The notes: a model not told the origin generated them from the sequence alone. A stretch of DNA of 64,000 bases from Microthrixaceae bacterium (GCA_027493675.1 JAOSKI010000012.1:229428-293427), one strand, 5' to 3'; positions 41,930-52,468 are shown, counted from the stretch's first letter. Translations and numbers: made by a program.

Positions 41930-42820
41930 ATGAACGATGTTGAGGCCCTCCTGAACCAGCTATGTCACGTGATGGTGGCGTTCGAGCGGGCGATCGGTGA
42001 CGCGCCGGATGGTTCGGACGGGGTGCTGGGCCTGGACATGCCCGAGCTTGCGGTGCTGGTGTCGCTGGATCTCTTCGGCGAGATGCGACCGACGACCGTC
42101 GCTGAGTTGCTGGGCGGCACCACCTCGATGGCGACGAAGGTGCTGGCCCGACTGGAGCGTGCGGGCCTTCTGTCCAGGCACATGGGGGAGCATCGCTGAG
42201 GACCGGCGTGCGATCACGGTGGAGATCGCCGATCGAGGTCGTGGGGCCATCGACGTCTGTGATCGGATCCTCGCCGAGTTGAGCATCGACCTGCTCGCGG
42301 CGATGGCAGCGGTGCAGTTCACAGCGACGTCGACCGGGCAGCAGGCGAAGTCGGACCAGGAGGTACCCGGTGAGCCGCCGCCGAGCACAGGACCCGGCCT
42401 GGCCGAGTTCCTGCGCTTCGTAGTCGAGATCGACAAGCCGATCCTCTCGACCGTCGGAGCGCTGGCCCCGCTGCATCCCGCCGATCCACGAGGGCTGCTG
42501 ATCCTCTCCGAGCTCGATCTCCGAGGTCCGATTCGGGTCGGTGCGGTGCCGGAATTGGTCGACCGGTCCCCGGAATGCGGCATATCGCCTCTGTGATCGT
42601 CTGACCGAGGACGGGTTCATCACCCGGATCCAGGGTGCGGTGCCCGGCGAATGCGCGCGCCGTCGTGCTCGATCTCACCGACCTCGGGCGAGCGCTGTTG
42701 CGCGGAGTGGTTGCGGCGATCGCGGCGCACCTCGGCGAGTTGCGTGCATCGATGATCTCGCTGTCGCTCGCGCTCTCGGGGCAACGCCAGGGCCTGGGCG
42801 CACCGACCCCTGACCGCTGA
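41930..42820 (+). CDS. Tandem winged-helix (MarR-like) regulator (several frameshifts)
   Basis: Two MarR-like halves in one chain. The first has LDMPELAVLVSLDLFGEMRP then TTVAELLGGTTSMATKVLAR and ERAGLLSR; after a frame change near 42188 it continues EDRRAITVEIADRGRGAI, the wing. The second half has GLLILSELDLRGPIRVGAVP and, in further frames after about 42570 and 42650, NAAYRLCDRLTEDGFITR and ARAVVLDLTDLGRALL. About 295 residues after repair. MarR proteins normally dimerise; here one chain carries two wings. Ligand and targets unknown. Confidence 0.7.
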
Positions 42821-42942
42821 CTCGAGTCAGCGTGGTATGTGCACTGGCGACGTAGCTTCCATGCAGTACAGTCCGTGCTGATCCGCTCCTGAGGGGCGGG
42901 CTGCCGCCCGAGTGCCAGGACCGGCGAAAGGACGCCCCTGTC

Positions 42943-43617
42943 GTGACAGACCATCCGCAACCGCAGGCGCCGCCTCACCCCGAGGACTGGGTGCCGGTCG
43001 AGCGCCGGGTCTTCGGCATCGACCGGCGCACCATCGCGCCGGCACTCGGTGTGCTCGTCTTCATGGTGTTGATGGCGGTCGGGCTACCTGCGATCGACGA
43101 GTCGGTCGACTATGACGACCCGATCGCGGCCAGCGACGTGATGGACCTCGTCGGAGGCAAGCTGACGCTCGTCCCAGCTGAGGGGTGGAACCGTGTCGAC
43201 GGATCGCTTGTCGGTGAGGGTGCACCCGAGGCAGTGGGCTCGGTGTCGGCCGTCGCCATCGAGGACATCAGCGTGTCGGTCACGACCGGCAAGTTCGACG
43301 GGACACCCGACGAGCTACTCGACCAGATCAACGAGCTGAACGAGGACCTGGAGGACCCCCGGGGCCTCGGCGCTGCCGGTCCTCGCCAAGAGGTCACCAC
43401 TCCCGGCGGGCTCACCGGCGTTGCGGAGACGTTCACAGGTCTCGACGAGCGGGGCGTCGCCGCGGCGTTCGTCGTCGACGTCGACGGCACATCGGTTGGG
43501 GTCGAGGTCGTGGTGCGCGGCTCGGTCGAGTCGATGGGCGACCACTTCGAGGAGATCACGACCATGCTCGACTCCATGTCCCTCAAGGGCGGCGACGACT
43601 CGGAGGCGGGCTCGTGA
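42943..43617 (+). CDS. Single-pass membrane protein of unknown function
   Basis: 224 residues. A Pro-rich cytosolic N-terminus (about 40 residues) precedes one helix (TIAPALGVLVFMVLMAVGLP) and an acidic exterior domain with VVDVDGTSVGVEVVVRGSVE and a helical LLDQINELNEDLED. It overlaps the PrsW gene by 4 bases (GTGA), so both are probably translated together. It may be a substrate or partner of that protease (inference). Intact frame. Confidence 0.7.
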   Translation: MTDHPQPQAPPHPEDWVPVERRVFGIDRRTIAPALGVLVFMVLMAVGLPAIDESVDYDDPIAASDVMDLVGGKLTLVPAEGWNRVDGSLVGEGAPEAVGSVSAVAIEDISVSVTTGKFDGTPDELLDQINELNEDLEDPRGLGAAGPRQEVTTPGGLTGVAETFTGLDERGVAAAFVVDVDGTSVGVEVVVRGSVESMGDHFEEITTMLDSMSLKGGDDSEAGS

Positions 43618-44775
43618 CCGCCCCCGTCAGTGCCGGCTCGGACCGGTCTGCTGCGCTCGAGGAGTCCGGTTTCGGCCGGAGGTTCCGGCTCGTCCAGACC
43701 CACAACATGGCGTTCTGGGTGTACGTGCTCCTGGTCGTGATCGGTCTGCTGGCGATGTTCCAGCAGCTCCAGAGCTCGCTCGCCGCGTTCCAGGGCTCGC
43801 TCACCTTCAGCGTGGTGCTGTTCGCGGCGTACGCCGTGCCGTTCTGGCTCTTCCTGCGTCACATCGACCGCTTCGACAGCGTGCCGGAGAAGCTTGCCGG
43901 CGCCGCATTCCTCTATGGCGGCGTGGTGTCCACCTTCGCCATGGCGACATATGCCAACAACGCCGTCATCTCCCTTTGGGGCAAGGTGAACGGCCAGCAG
44001 TTCGCAGCGGACTGGGCTGCTGCCTTCACGGCCCCCGTCACCGAGGAGCTGGCGAAGGCCTCGGGCCTGGTGCTGTTGGTGCTGCTCGCCCCTCGCCTCA
44101 TCCGCACCGCCTTCGACGGCCTGATCGTCGGAGCGTTCCTGGGCCTCGGCTTCCAGGTGTTCGAGGACATCATCTACGGCGTCAACTCGGCGTTCGGCAA
44201 CTTCGGTGTTGACGCGGTCGCCTCCACCTACACCACCAGCGTCATGCGCGTCGTGGTGGGACTCACGTCTCACTGGACCTACAGCGCCATCTTCTGCGCA
44301 GGGCTGATCTACCTGATCGGGCGCCCCGACGAGCCACGCCGTGTCGGCCGGGGTCTCCTCCTCATGTTGGCCGCGATGGCGTTGCACGGCCTGTGGGATG
44401 CCACCGGTGGTCTGGCGGGGATCAACCCGATCCTGTTCCCGTTGGTCTACATCCTCGTGCCGGTGTCGCTGATCGCTCTGTTCGTGTGGATCTACAAGAC
44501 GTCGGTGGTCACCGAGCGCCGGTGGATGCGCGAGCTGATGGAGCCCGAGGTGGCGCTCGGTGTGCTCACCCAGGCCGACGTCGATGCGCTCGCCGGCAGT
44601 CGCAAGGAGCGCAGGACCTACGTGAGGGCCCACCGGGGCCACAAGAGCCACGTGAACGCCAAGAACGTGCTCGATGCCGCCGGTGACCTGGCAACGCAGA
44701 TCGCCCGCGACGGTGGCGTCGAGACCCCGGGTGCAGTTCGCCCGGGCCGAAGTGCTCCGGGTCCGCAACGCTTGA
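43614..44775 (+). CDS. PrsW family intramembrane metalloprotease (one frameshift)
   Basis: Multi-spanning membrane protease. The glutamate pair is in FTAPVTEELAKASGLVLL; FDGLIVGAFLGLGFQVFEDI and AMALHGLWDATGG carry the other conserved acidic and His residues of the PrsW/YdiL group. In Bacillus PrsW cleaves the anti-sigma factor RsiW (known). One base is missing near 44731, after which VQFARAEVLRVRNA ends at 44773-44775. About 387 residues after repair. Starts at GTG 43614. Confidence 0.87.
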
Positions 44776-44853
44776 CGCCGAATCGGAGCGCCCACGGCAT
44801 CGGCCGCACCCTCACCACAGAGCCCACCCCACCGTTTCGGACAGGTCTTCCCC

Positions 44854-45675
44854 ATGCGCATCAAGCCTTCCCCACTTGTCGCCATCGGCGTGATCCTCGG
44901 CTATGTGGTCGTCGTCTTCGCTGTGTGGATCGCCACTGGTATCCGCTACGACGACATCGGTGACACCGTCGAGACCGTGCAGAAGAGCGTTGTCCTGGCC
45001 GTGGGCCTCGGCTCCGCCTACCTGGCGGTCATGACGACCTTGTTCGGATGGTGGAGGCCGGCAATCCACGAGCCGCGCAAGGTGGGCGGCGGATGGATGT
45101 GGACCGTCCCGGCGCTGCTCGTGGTGGGTGCCGCGCTGAACCTGGCCGCGACGAGATGGGGTGAGGTCGACGGACTCGGCACCTACGTGCTCTGGCTCGG
45201 CATCGGGACACTGCTCGTGGGGTTCTCCGAGGAGCTCATGACCCGCGGACTCGCCATCGTGGGCGGGCGCGGCTCGATGCACGAGAAGTGGGTCTGGGTG
45301 TTCTCCGGCGCTCTCTTCGCGCTCATCCACGTGCCCAATGCCTTGTTCGGTCAGGACGTCGGCCCGACGCTCCAGCAGGTCGTCTTCGCGTTCGCCGTCG
45401 GCCTGACCTACTACGTGACCAGGCGGATCGCCGGCACGCTGGTCCTCACCATGGCGCTGCACGCCATCTGGGACTTCTCGACCTTCATCCAGGCGCACTC
45501 CGTGGAGCACCTCGAGGACGCGACCCCGTCGATGGGCAGCTTCGCGATGTACTTCGCGGTCATCGTCGGCATCTTCGCCCTCGTGAGGATCCTCCAGGAC
45601 CGGCGACGTCGTCGAACCCGGCGGAGACCAGCTCACAGAGCTCGAAGCCACCGTATGATCCCGAGGATGCTCTGA
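44854..45675 (+). CDS. CPBP family intramembrane metalloprotease
   Basis: CAAX-protease/bacteriocin-processing (Abi) family. The motif GFSEELMTRGLAIVGG has the paired glutamates; ALFALIHVPNALFG and MALHAIWDFSTF hold the His and Asn/Asp. About 270 residues, seven or eight helices. The open frame ends in an Arg-rich tail at 45675; a one-base correction near 45602 would instead give DGDVVEPGGDQLTELEATV with a stop at 45656, which looks more natural. Second intramembrane protease in a row. Confidence 0.85.
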   Translation: MRIKPSPLVAIGVILGYVVVVFAVWIATGIRYDDIGDTVETVQKSVVLAVGLGSAYLAVMTTLFGWWRPAIHEPRKVGGGWMWTVPALLVVGAALNLAATRWGEVDGLGTYVLWLGIGTLLVGFSEELMTRGLAIVGGRGSMHEKWVWVFSGALFALIHVPNALFGQDVGPTLQQVVFAFAVGLTYYVTRRIAGTLVLTMALHAIWDFSTFIQAHSVEHLEDATPSMGSFAMYFAVIVGIFALVRILQDRRRRRTRRRPAHRARSHRMIPRML

Positions 45676-45745
45676 TACCCCCACGTAGGTGGACGTCGAC
45701 GGACGCCTGCCCAGATCGCACCCGATCGCCTGAATCTCCGTGACC

Positions 45746-47178
45746 ATGGAACCCAGATCCACGAACCTCCTCCCCGATGCCGAGTACCTCCGCGTCGCTC
45801 CGTCGCTGCGAGCGCCGCAGCAGGCCGCAGCCTGCGCGACGACAACCCGCTCGAGCGGCACGCGATCTGGTCCGAGCCCGAGGGGCGCTCCGACCCGATC
45901 GAGGTGCTCGACCGCCAGGCCGCCCGGCGAACGCCGGACCTGGTCCCGATTCGCTACGGGCGCATGGCGGCATCGCCGTTCGCGTTCTTCCGGGGCGGCG
46001 CGGCGATCATGGCCGCAGATCTGGCCGGCACTCCCGTCGCGGGTCTGTTCGCGCAGCTGTGCGGCGACGCGCACCTTCTCAACTTCGGGATCTTCGACAG
46101 CCCCGAGCGGTCACTCGTCTTCGGGCTCAACGACTTCGACGAGACTCTGCCAGGTCCCTTCGAATGGGACGTCAAGCGCCTAGCGGCGAGCATCGAGGTC
46201 GCGGGCCGTGATCTCGGCCTCACCGCAACGCAGCGGGAGAGCTCCGTGTCGGCCACCGTCCGCTCCTATCGACTCGCGATGTCGGACTTCTCGACCCGGC
46301 GCAACCTCGACGTGTGGTACTCCGTGCTGTCGGTCGACGAGCTCCGAGAGCGGCTGGGCGAGCTCGGTGGTGCAAGGCGGGCCAGGAGGTCGATCGGCGC
46401 GCCACGAAGGCACTCCAGCGCGATCACCTCCACGCCTTCGATCGGTACCTGACCACCGTTGACGGACGGCCGCGGTTCGTTTCCGACCCACCGCTGCTGG
46501 TCCCCGCCGACGAGCTCCTCGAAGGTGAGTCGCGAGAGCGATACGTCGAGGTGGTACGGGACTTCCTCACCCAGTACCGAACGAGCCTGCGCCCCGACCG
46601 CCGGGCTCTGCTCGAGTCCTATCGGTTCGTGCAGCTCGCCCGCAAGGTCGTTGGCGTCGGTAGCGTCGGCACCCGGGCCTGGGTCGTACTCATGAAGGGC
46701 AGGGACGCCGACGATCCGTTGCTCCTGCAACTCAAGGAAGCCCAGCCGTCGGTGCTGGCACCATACGCCGGCGCGACGACCTACGAGTCCGAGGGCAGAC
46801 GTGTCGTCGAGGGCCAACGGCTGATGGAGACCGCACCCGACCACCTTCTCGGGTGGTACCGACTCCGCGCCTGGGACGGCCAGATGCGCGACTTCTACGT
46901 CCGCCAACTCTGGGACGGCAAGGCCTCGATCGACGTCACCAGGCTCTCCGCCAAGGGCTTGCGAGCGTACGGTGAGACCTGCGGGTGGACCCTCGCGCGG
47001 GCGCATGCCCGATCAGGTGACCGCGTTGCGATGGCGGCCTACCTCGGCGACGACGACCTCTTCGAACAGGCGGTCGCCCTCCTTCGCCGCCCGCTACGCG
47101 GACACCAACGAGCGGGACCACCGGCGGCTTGTCGACGCTGTCGACACCGGACGGGTGCACGCCACCGTTGGGATCTGA
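45746..47178 (+). CDS. DUF2252 family protein (several frameshifts)
   Basis: Family of unknown function with a predicted kinase-like fold. Characteristic blocks are PIRYGRMAASPFAFFRGGAA, LCGDAHLLNFGIFDSPERSL, VFGLNDFDETLPGPFEWDVK, VQLARKVVGVGSVGTRAWVV and AYGETCGWTLARAHARSGD. The frame changes near 45830, 45890, 46380 and 47080, ending DAVDTGRVHATVGI at 47178. About 475 residues after repair. The GDxHxxNxG and NDFDE motifs recall phosphotransferase active sites. Confidence 0.86.
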
Positions 47179-47526
47179 CCACCACCTCATGCACTGAGGT
47201 ACCGTCTACCAGCCGGCGGCACCGGCCGCGACTTCGAGGTGCTCCCACGAGACCGACGGCCGGCAGTGGCATGTTGAGGGTTCCTGATGGAGAAGGACGA
47301 TACGGTCAGCTCCGACGGCGCGCCCATCATCGCTATCAGCCAGAAGTGGTCACCATCCGCGACGCCTGCCCCAGCACACCCGATGGGGAGTGGTGCCTCG
47401 ACCTGCGCAGGGTGCTGACAGGGGAGAGTCGCCTCGCGCCGCAGGGGCTGATCACTCCGGCCCCGTCGTGCTTGGTGGGACCCGACGAAACTCGGGGTCC
47501 CGTACCCTAACGACCGAGCGGGCTTC
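47179..47526. other. 348 bases without a confident gene
   Basis: One plus-strand frame reads VVTIRDACPSTPDGEWCLDL and RRVLTGESRLAPQGLITP, which looks protein-like but has no recognised family or good start. An ATG at 47287 opens another frame that soon stops. Possibly the end of a decayed gene. Confidence 0.35.
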
Positions 47527-47735
47527 TCAGGGCTCGATGCGGTCCACGGTGTCTACGCGGTCGATCGAGCGGTCGAACGAGGCGACACCAGGGAGCGCAT
47601 CGCGGCGGCAACCTGCTCTCGTGGTGCCTCGTAGAACGAGTCGAGCACGCCAGTCGCCTCTGCGATGGTCAGGTCCGGCAGGTACAGCTCCGTAGCCTCG
47701 GCCCGGAAGGCGGTGGTACGGGCTGCCATGTCCAT
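47527..47735 (-). pseudogene. Truncated VapC remnant
   Basis: Reads MAARTTAFRAEATELYLPDL then VLDSFYEAPREQVAAAMR, and after a deletion GVASFDRSIDRVDTVDRIEP. These pieces match the island VapC (37228-37620) closely, but the N-terminal DTN motif and the middle region are absent. No antitoxin is next to it. It is a fossil copy of the same toxin lineage. Confidence 0.78.
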
Positions 47736-48203
47736 GACGATTCTCCCGTTCTGTGTGGTGTGCGTGGCGCTCAGCGCCACGCACACACCTGGCAGAACGA
47801 CGGGTTCTCGCCACCGACAGGGTGTCGGCCCCAACCCTGGACAGCAGATCACCCGAGGATGGGTACAGGAGCGACAGTGCCGCTGCCGCCTTCGCGTTGT
47901 CGTGGAACCCCCGTATCTCGAAGTCGGCGATCGAGCACATGGCGAACGCCGCGAGTTGGCGGTTGAGGAACCCGTCGGTGACCTTGAGACGGGCACTCCC
48001 TCCGCGAGGCATTCGCCCTCGCCGTCGTCTGGGCCATCGTCCGCAGGGTCGAACGCGACCGACGCCCCAGACCCAGGTCACCGCTGATCTGCCCCAAATG
48101 CGCGACGCCGGCCCCGGCACGAGCACACATGCCGGACCCAACACCGCATCACCGCGCCCTGAGGGGGCGCCGAGGTCAGTGTTCACACGCGCCCCTTGCG
48201 CCG
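47736..48203. other. 468-base stretch: hairpin and a doubtful minus-strand frame
   Basis: A minus-strand frame reads KVTDGFLNRQLAAFAMCSIA then DFEIRGFHDNAKAAAALSLL between about 47810 and 48010 and looks protein-like, but no family or clean start is seen. The 5' end of the remnant toxin and the hairpin at 47758 lie in its first 60 bases. Confidence 0.35.
47758..47786. repeat. 13-bp stem hairpin
   Basis: GTGTGCGTGGCGC (47758-47770) and its exact reverse complement (47774-47786) flank TCA. It lies just upstream of the VapC remnant on its strand. No T run follows. Origin unknown; it could be an old element end or a terminator. Confidence 0.6.
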
Positions 48204-49002
48204 TCAGCCACGGCCGGCCACGTCCGGCACCCACCGCAGTGCCATGGTGGGCTCGACATAGCCATCCTGCCTCTGGCGCTTGGGGAGCTCGACCGGTGCC
48301 GGTTCGGTTCGCTCGTAGGGGATCTGGTCGAGCAGGTGGCTGATGATGTTGAGCCGAGCCCGCTTCTTGTCGTTCGAGTCGGCGACGAACCACGGCGCCC
48401 AAGCCGTGTCGGTCGCGGCGAACATCTCGTCACGTGCACGCGAGTAGTCGTACCACTTGGAGTAGGACTGCAGGTCCATCGGCGAGAGCTTCCAAGTCTT
48501 GCGGCCGTCGTCGATGCGCGCCTGGAGACGACGTGTCTGCTCCTCCTGGCTGACCTCGAGCCAGTACTTCAGCAGGTGGATGCCGGAGTCGACCATGGCG
48601 CGTTCGACCGCCGGTGTCCGCTGGAGGAACCGAGTGGCGTGCTCGTCGGTGCAGAACCCCATGACCCGCTCCACGCCGGCGCGGTTGTACCAGCTGCGGT
48701 CGAAGATCACGACCTCCCCCGCAGCCGGGAAGTGCGCGATGTAGCGCTGCACGTACATCTGGGACTTCTCACGCTCGGTCGGCGCGGGCAGGGCCACCGT
48801 GCGGAACACTCGGGGGCTCACCCGCTCAGTGATTCGCTTGATGACCCCGCCCTTGCCCGCGGTGTCGCGACCCTCGAACACGATGCATACCTTGGCGCCG
48901 GACGCGACCACCCACTGCTGCAGGTGGACCAGCTCCACCTGCAGCCGGGCCAGCTCGCGTTCGTAGGCCTTGCGCTTCATCCGCTGCGCCGGGTCGCTCA
49001 CG
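48204..49002 (-). CDS. ppk2: Polyphosphate kinase 2
   Basis: PPK2 family enzyme that transfers phosphate between polyphosphate and nucleotides. The Walker A-like motif is VFEGRDTAGKGGVIKRITER, with Walker B region AGEVVIFDRSWYNRAGVERVMG and lid-region RTPAVERAMVDSG and WYDYSRARDEMF. GTG 49002 or ATG 48979 may be the start; about 265 residues, one-domain class. Intact frame. The class I/II/III preference cannot be read from motifs alone. Confidence 0.92.
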
Positions 49003-49012
49003 GCGGTGATCG

Positions 49013-49150
49013 TCAGCGGTCGGAGATGGCGGCGATGTCGCCGACCGTGCGTGCTGCGACGTTGCCGCTGAAGATGCCGAAGCCGGACACCAGCACCACA
49101 CCGGCGAACGCTGCGTAACCCGCAGCCCATGCACTCGGTCGCTCACTCAT
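49013..49150 (-). CDS. 45-residue membrane protein
   Basis: ATG 49150 opens MSERPSAWAAGYAAFAGVVL then VSGFGIFSGNVAARTVGDIA. One hydrophobic helix. It ends 10 bases before the PPK2 start, so it is probably the first gene of that transcript. The WAxGYAxFAG opening resembles DUF7144-type small membrane proteins (weak). Confidence 0.55.
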   Translation of the reverse strand: MSERPSAWAAGYAAFAGVVLVSGFGIFSGNVAARTVGDIAAISDR

Positions 49151-49315
49151 CGTCTGCAACCCGTTCTGGCCCACGGCCGTATCAGGTACGCATGATCTGG
49201 TCCTTCTTACCCCATGCGTTCGGTGGAAGCGAGCAATTCGCCTGCAGCATCCCGACCGTCGCCCCCATCGATCGACGGCAGATGGGCCCAAGGTCCCACC
49301 CCTGGTTGCCGCTCG

Positions 49316-50645
49316 TCATCGCGTCTCCATGCTCCGGTCGGGGATCTCGGGCGTCGGTGCGACCGGCTCAGTCAGCGGAGCGCCGGTGGAGGAAGCTGCT
49401 GGGGCGGGACCTGACTTCGGTGGACGCTGAGCGTTGCTCGCTCTCGATGTACTTGCGGCCCCCGGGGTGGCGGTGATGCCGTGGAGGACGACGCTCGTCA
49501 ACACGGTGAGCGTGACGGCGGCGACCGCTCGGCGGGTGTCGGTGCCCTCCCCGAGGGCTTCGATCGCGAGGAGCGCGAACACGATCGAGGCGAGTCCGCG
49601 GGGGCCGAACCACGCCAGGAACACGACGCTCGACCGGTCCAGTCCGGAGCGGAGCATCGCCAGACCCACCGGGGCCATGCGAACGATCGTGAGACTGAGC
49701 AACGCGTACAGGACCAGCCGTGCGTCGAGGTCGCCGAGAGCGATTGGGACGAGCGCCCCGCCGAAGAGGAACCACACCACCAGCGCGAGCACCTCGCCAC
49801 CGAGCTCTGGCAGCTCCACCGAACGGGCGACCTGTGCGACCTCGGGTGCGAGCACCGCGCCGAACGCGATGCCGGCCACGAACGCCGCGACGAACCCGTT
49901 GCCCTCGATCGCTCTCGCGAGCATGAAGGCGCCCAGGGCGAGCGCAAGTGCAGCGAGCCGGCGGCCGCCAGGTGCGATCCATGCTCGGCGTGCCGCCCAG
50001 TTGACCGCCGATGCTGCGCCGATACCCGCAGCGGCGCCTACCAGCACCCCCACACCCAGCTCACGCAGCGCCGTGCCGGCCTGGAATGCCTCGCTGCCTC
50101 CCGCCTCTCCCATCTGGCTCGCGGCGATCGCGAGCATCACCGTCACGATCGGGGTCGCCATTCCATCGTTCAGTCCGCTCTCGACGTTGAGCGAGCGGCG
50201 CAAGCGGATCGGCAGCCGCTCGTCGTTGATCACCGCCCCACTGAGCGCTGCATCGGTCGGTGCCAGGGCGGCGCCGAGGAACCCGGCAAGGGCCCAGGGC
50301 AGCTCCGGCATCAGTCCGGCGGCGAGGCCCGCACCTGCGAGGACCGACAGGGGCAGGCCGATGCCGAGGAGCCGCACCGGCAGCCCGACGTCGCGTCGCA
50401 GCTCGCGCACGTTGACCCGCGCCGCGTCGGAGAACAGCAGCAAGGCGAGCGTCACCTCGACCAGCGACTCGACCGCACCGGTCTCCACATCGAGGTCCAG
50501 GACACCCCAGCCCGGGTTGTACAGGACGTATCCCGCCGCGGCGAAGACCATCGGCCCGGTGACGTTGCGGCGCTCCGCCGCCCCCCGACAAGACCGCCCA
50601 GGCAAAGACGAGCAGCCCGAGCACTGCCAGGGTCACCTCGGTCAT
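49316..50645 (-). CDS. Cation:proton antiporter, CPA1/NhaP type (one frameshift)
   Basis: Na+ or K+/H+ exchanger with about 12 helices. The transport core reads FLGAALAPTDAALSGAVIND then RRSLNVESGLNDGMATPIV, holding the TD and ND residues of the CPA1 family. ATG 50645 has a GAGAGGTGGGA site; a base is missing in a long G run near 50580, separating MTEVTLAVLGLLVFAWAVLS from the rest. The tail is Pro/Ala/Ser-rich. No regulatory TrkA domain is seen. Confidence 0.87.
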
Positions 50646-50747
50646 GTCCCACCTCTCCAGCAACTTCGACGGTCGAGCAGGTCGACCGTCATGCCGCACC
50701 CGGACCCATTGCCCGCGGTCGCAGGTTGGTGAGCTTATGGTGTCGGA

Positions 50748-52424
50748 GTGAGCGACGAGGCGGGCCCCAGGCGCCGGCGACGACCGGATGGCGAGGGCCT
50801 GCGTCGCGATGCAACCGCCGGTCTGGTGCTCGGGGTGCAGTCGGTGCCCGACGGGCTCGCCACCGGTCTGCTGGCCGGCGTGAACCCGCTCGCCGGACTG
50901 TACGGCTACATGGTCGGCACGCTCGGCGGGGCGCTCGCCACCAGCTCGACCTTCATGGCGGTGCAGGGCACCGGCGCCATGGCGATGCTGATCTCCGACG
51001 TCGACGCGCTCAGCAGGTCCGCCGACCCGACCCGCGCCCTGGTCACCCTGTCGCTGCTGACCGGCGCGGCGATGCTGCTCGCCGGGATCCTGCGGCTCGG
51101 CTCGATGCTGCGCTTCGTCTCCAACGCCGTGATGGTTGGCTTCATGAACGCGGTCGGGGTGAACATCGTGTTGGGCCAGATGGCCAACCTGACCGGCTAC
51201 ACCGCAGAGGGATCAAACCGCGTCGTGCGCGCTGTCGACACGCTGCTGCATCCCGGCAGTCTCGATGTTCGCACGCTGGTCGTCGGTCTGGCGACCATCG
51301 TCCTGATCCTGCTGCTCGAGCGCACACCGGTGCGCTCACTCGGTCTGGTGGTAGCGGTGGTCCTGACCTCTGCGCTCGCCCAGCTGTTGGACTGGCACCA
51401 GGTGGCCACGTTGGACGACCTCGGCGTCGCACTCGACGGACTGCCCACGCCGGAGCTGCCGCTGCTGAGCGCGATCCCGTCGCTGATCATCCCAGCCCTC
51501 TCGCTCGCCTTGGTCGGGCTTGTGCAGGGCGCCGGCATCTCGGCCAACTTCCCCAACCCCGACGGCAGCTATCCGGAGGCATCTCGGGACTTCATCGGAC
51601 AAGGGGTGGCCAACGTCGCGTCCGGCGTGCTGCGCAGCATGCCGGTGGGCGGCTCCGTGTCCGCGTCTGCGCTCAACAAGAGGGCCGGCGCACGCTCGCG
51701 CTGGTCGCTGGTGATCGCCTCGGTGGTGATGGCGGTGGTCATCGTCGCCTTCGGCGGGATCGTCGGGTCACTCGCCATGTCCGCGCTGGCCGGACTGTTG
51801 ATCCTGATCGGTCTGCGCACCATAAAGCCGGGCAACCTCGCGTCGGTCTGGCACACCGGACCGGTCCAGAAGGCCGTGCTCGCGGTGACCTTCGTGCTGA
51901 CCATGGTGATCCCGCTGCAGTACGCCGTGCTTGCCGGGGTCGGCCTGTCGGTCCTGTTGCACGTGGTGCGCCAGTCCAACCAGGTCACGATCCGCCGCCG
52001 TGTGCGCGATGCCGACGACCAGCTCGTCGAGGTCGACCCACCCGACGAGCTGCCCCCGGGCGAGGTCGTGGTCCTGCAGCCCTACGGAAGCCTGTTCTTC
52101 GCCGCCGCTCCGATGTTCCAGGCCGCACTGCCCCAAGTGGGGCCCTCGTCGACCGGCTCGGTCATCATCCTGCGCCTACGTGGCCGCAGCGACCTGGGCA
52201 CCACGTTCATGGACGTGCTGCGTCGCTACGCCCAGGCGCTCGACGAGGTCGGCAGCAGGCTCGTCATCGTCTCTGCGAACGAGCGCATCATCGAGCAGCT
52301 CGCCATCACCGGCATCACCGAGCTCATCGGCGAGGACAGCATCTACCCCGGCGACGAGCGGGTCGGTGCCACCATCGCCCGAGCCGAGCACGACGCCGGC
52401 CAATGGATACGTCAGAGGCGCTGA
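50748..52424 (+). CDS. SulP family anion transporter with STAS domain
   Basis: 558 residues, intact. The membrane domain has GLVLGVQSVPDGLATGLLAG, PLAGLYGYMVGTLGGAL and VMVGFMNAVGVNIVLGQMA. A C-terminal STAS domain (about 440-540) contains VIILRLRGRSDLGTTFMDVL. Starts at GTG 50748. SulP proteins carry sulfate, bicarbonate or other anions; the sulfatase gene next door may hint at sulfate (weak inference, as the genes converge). Confidence 0.93.
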   Translation: MSDEAGPRRRRRPDGEGLRRDATAGLVLGVQSVPDGLATGLLAGVNPLAGLYGYMVGTLGGALATSSTFMAVQGTGAMAMLISDVDALSRSADPTRALVTLSLLTGAAMLLAGILRLGSMLRFVSNAVMVGFMNAVGVNIVLGQMANLTGYTAEGSNRVVRAVDTLLHPGSLDVRTLVVGLATIVLILLLERTPVRSLGLVVAVVLTSALAQLLDWHQVATLDDLGVALDGLPTPELPLLSAIPSLIIPALSLALVGLVQGAGISANFPNPDGSYPEASRDFIGQGVANVASGVLRSMPVGGSVSASALNKRAGARSRWSLVIASVVMAVVIVAFGGIVGSLAMSALAGLLILIGLRTIKPGNLASVWHTGPVQKAVLAVTFVLTMVIPLQYAVLAGVGLSVLLHVVRQSNQVTIRRRVRDADDQLVEVDPPDELPPGEVVVLQPYGSLFFAAAPMFQAALPQVGPSSTGSVIILRLRGRSDLGTTFMDVLRRYAQALDEVGSRLVIVSANERIIEQLAITGITELIGEDSIYPGDERVGATIARAEHDAGQWIRQRR

Positions 52425-52468
52425 GGGCCCTGCCACCTATCGCTGGACGGGCTGCGCGTCAGCCTCCA

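Noticed and set aside
47179..47526. Gene starting at ATG 47287
   Set aside because: It stops soon and its other frames only look partly protein-like; no family recognised.
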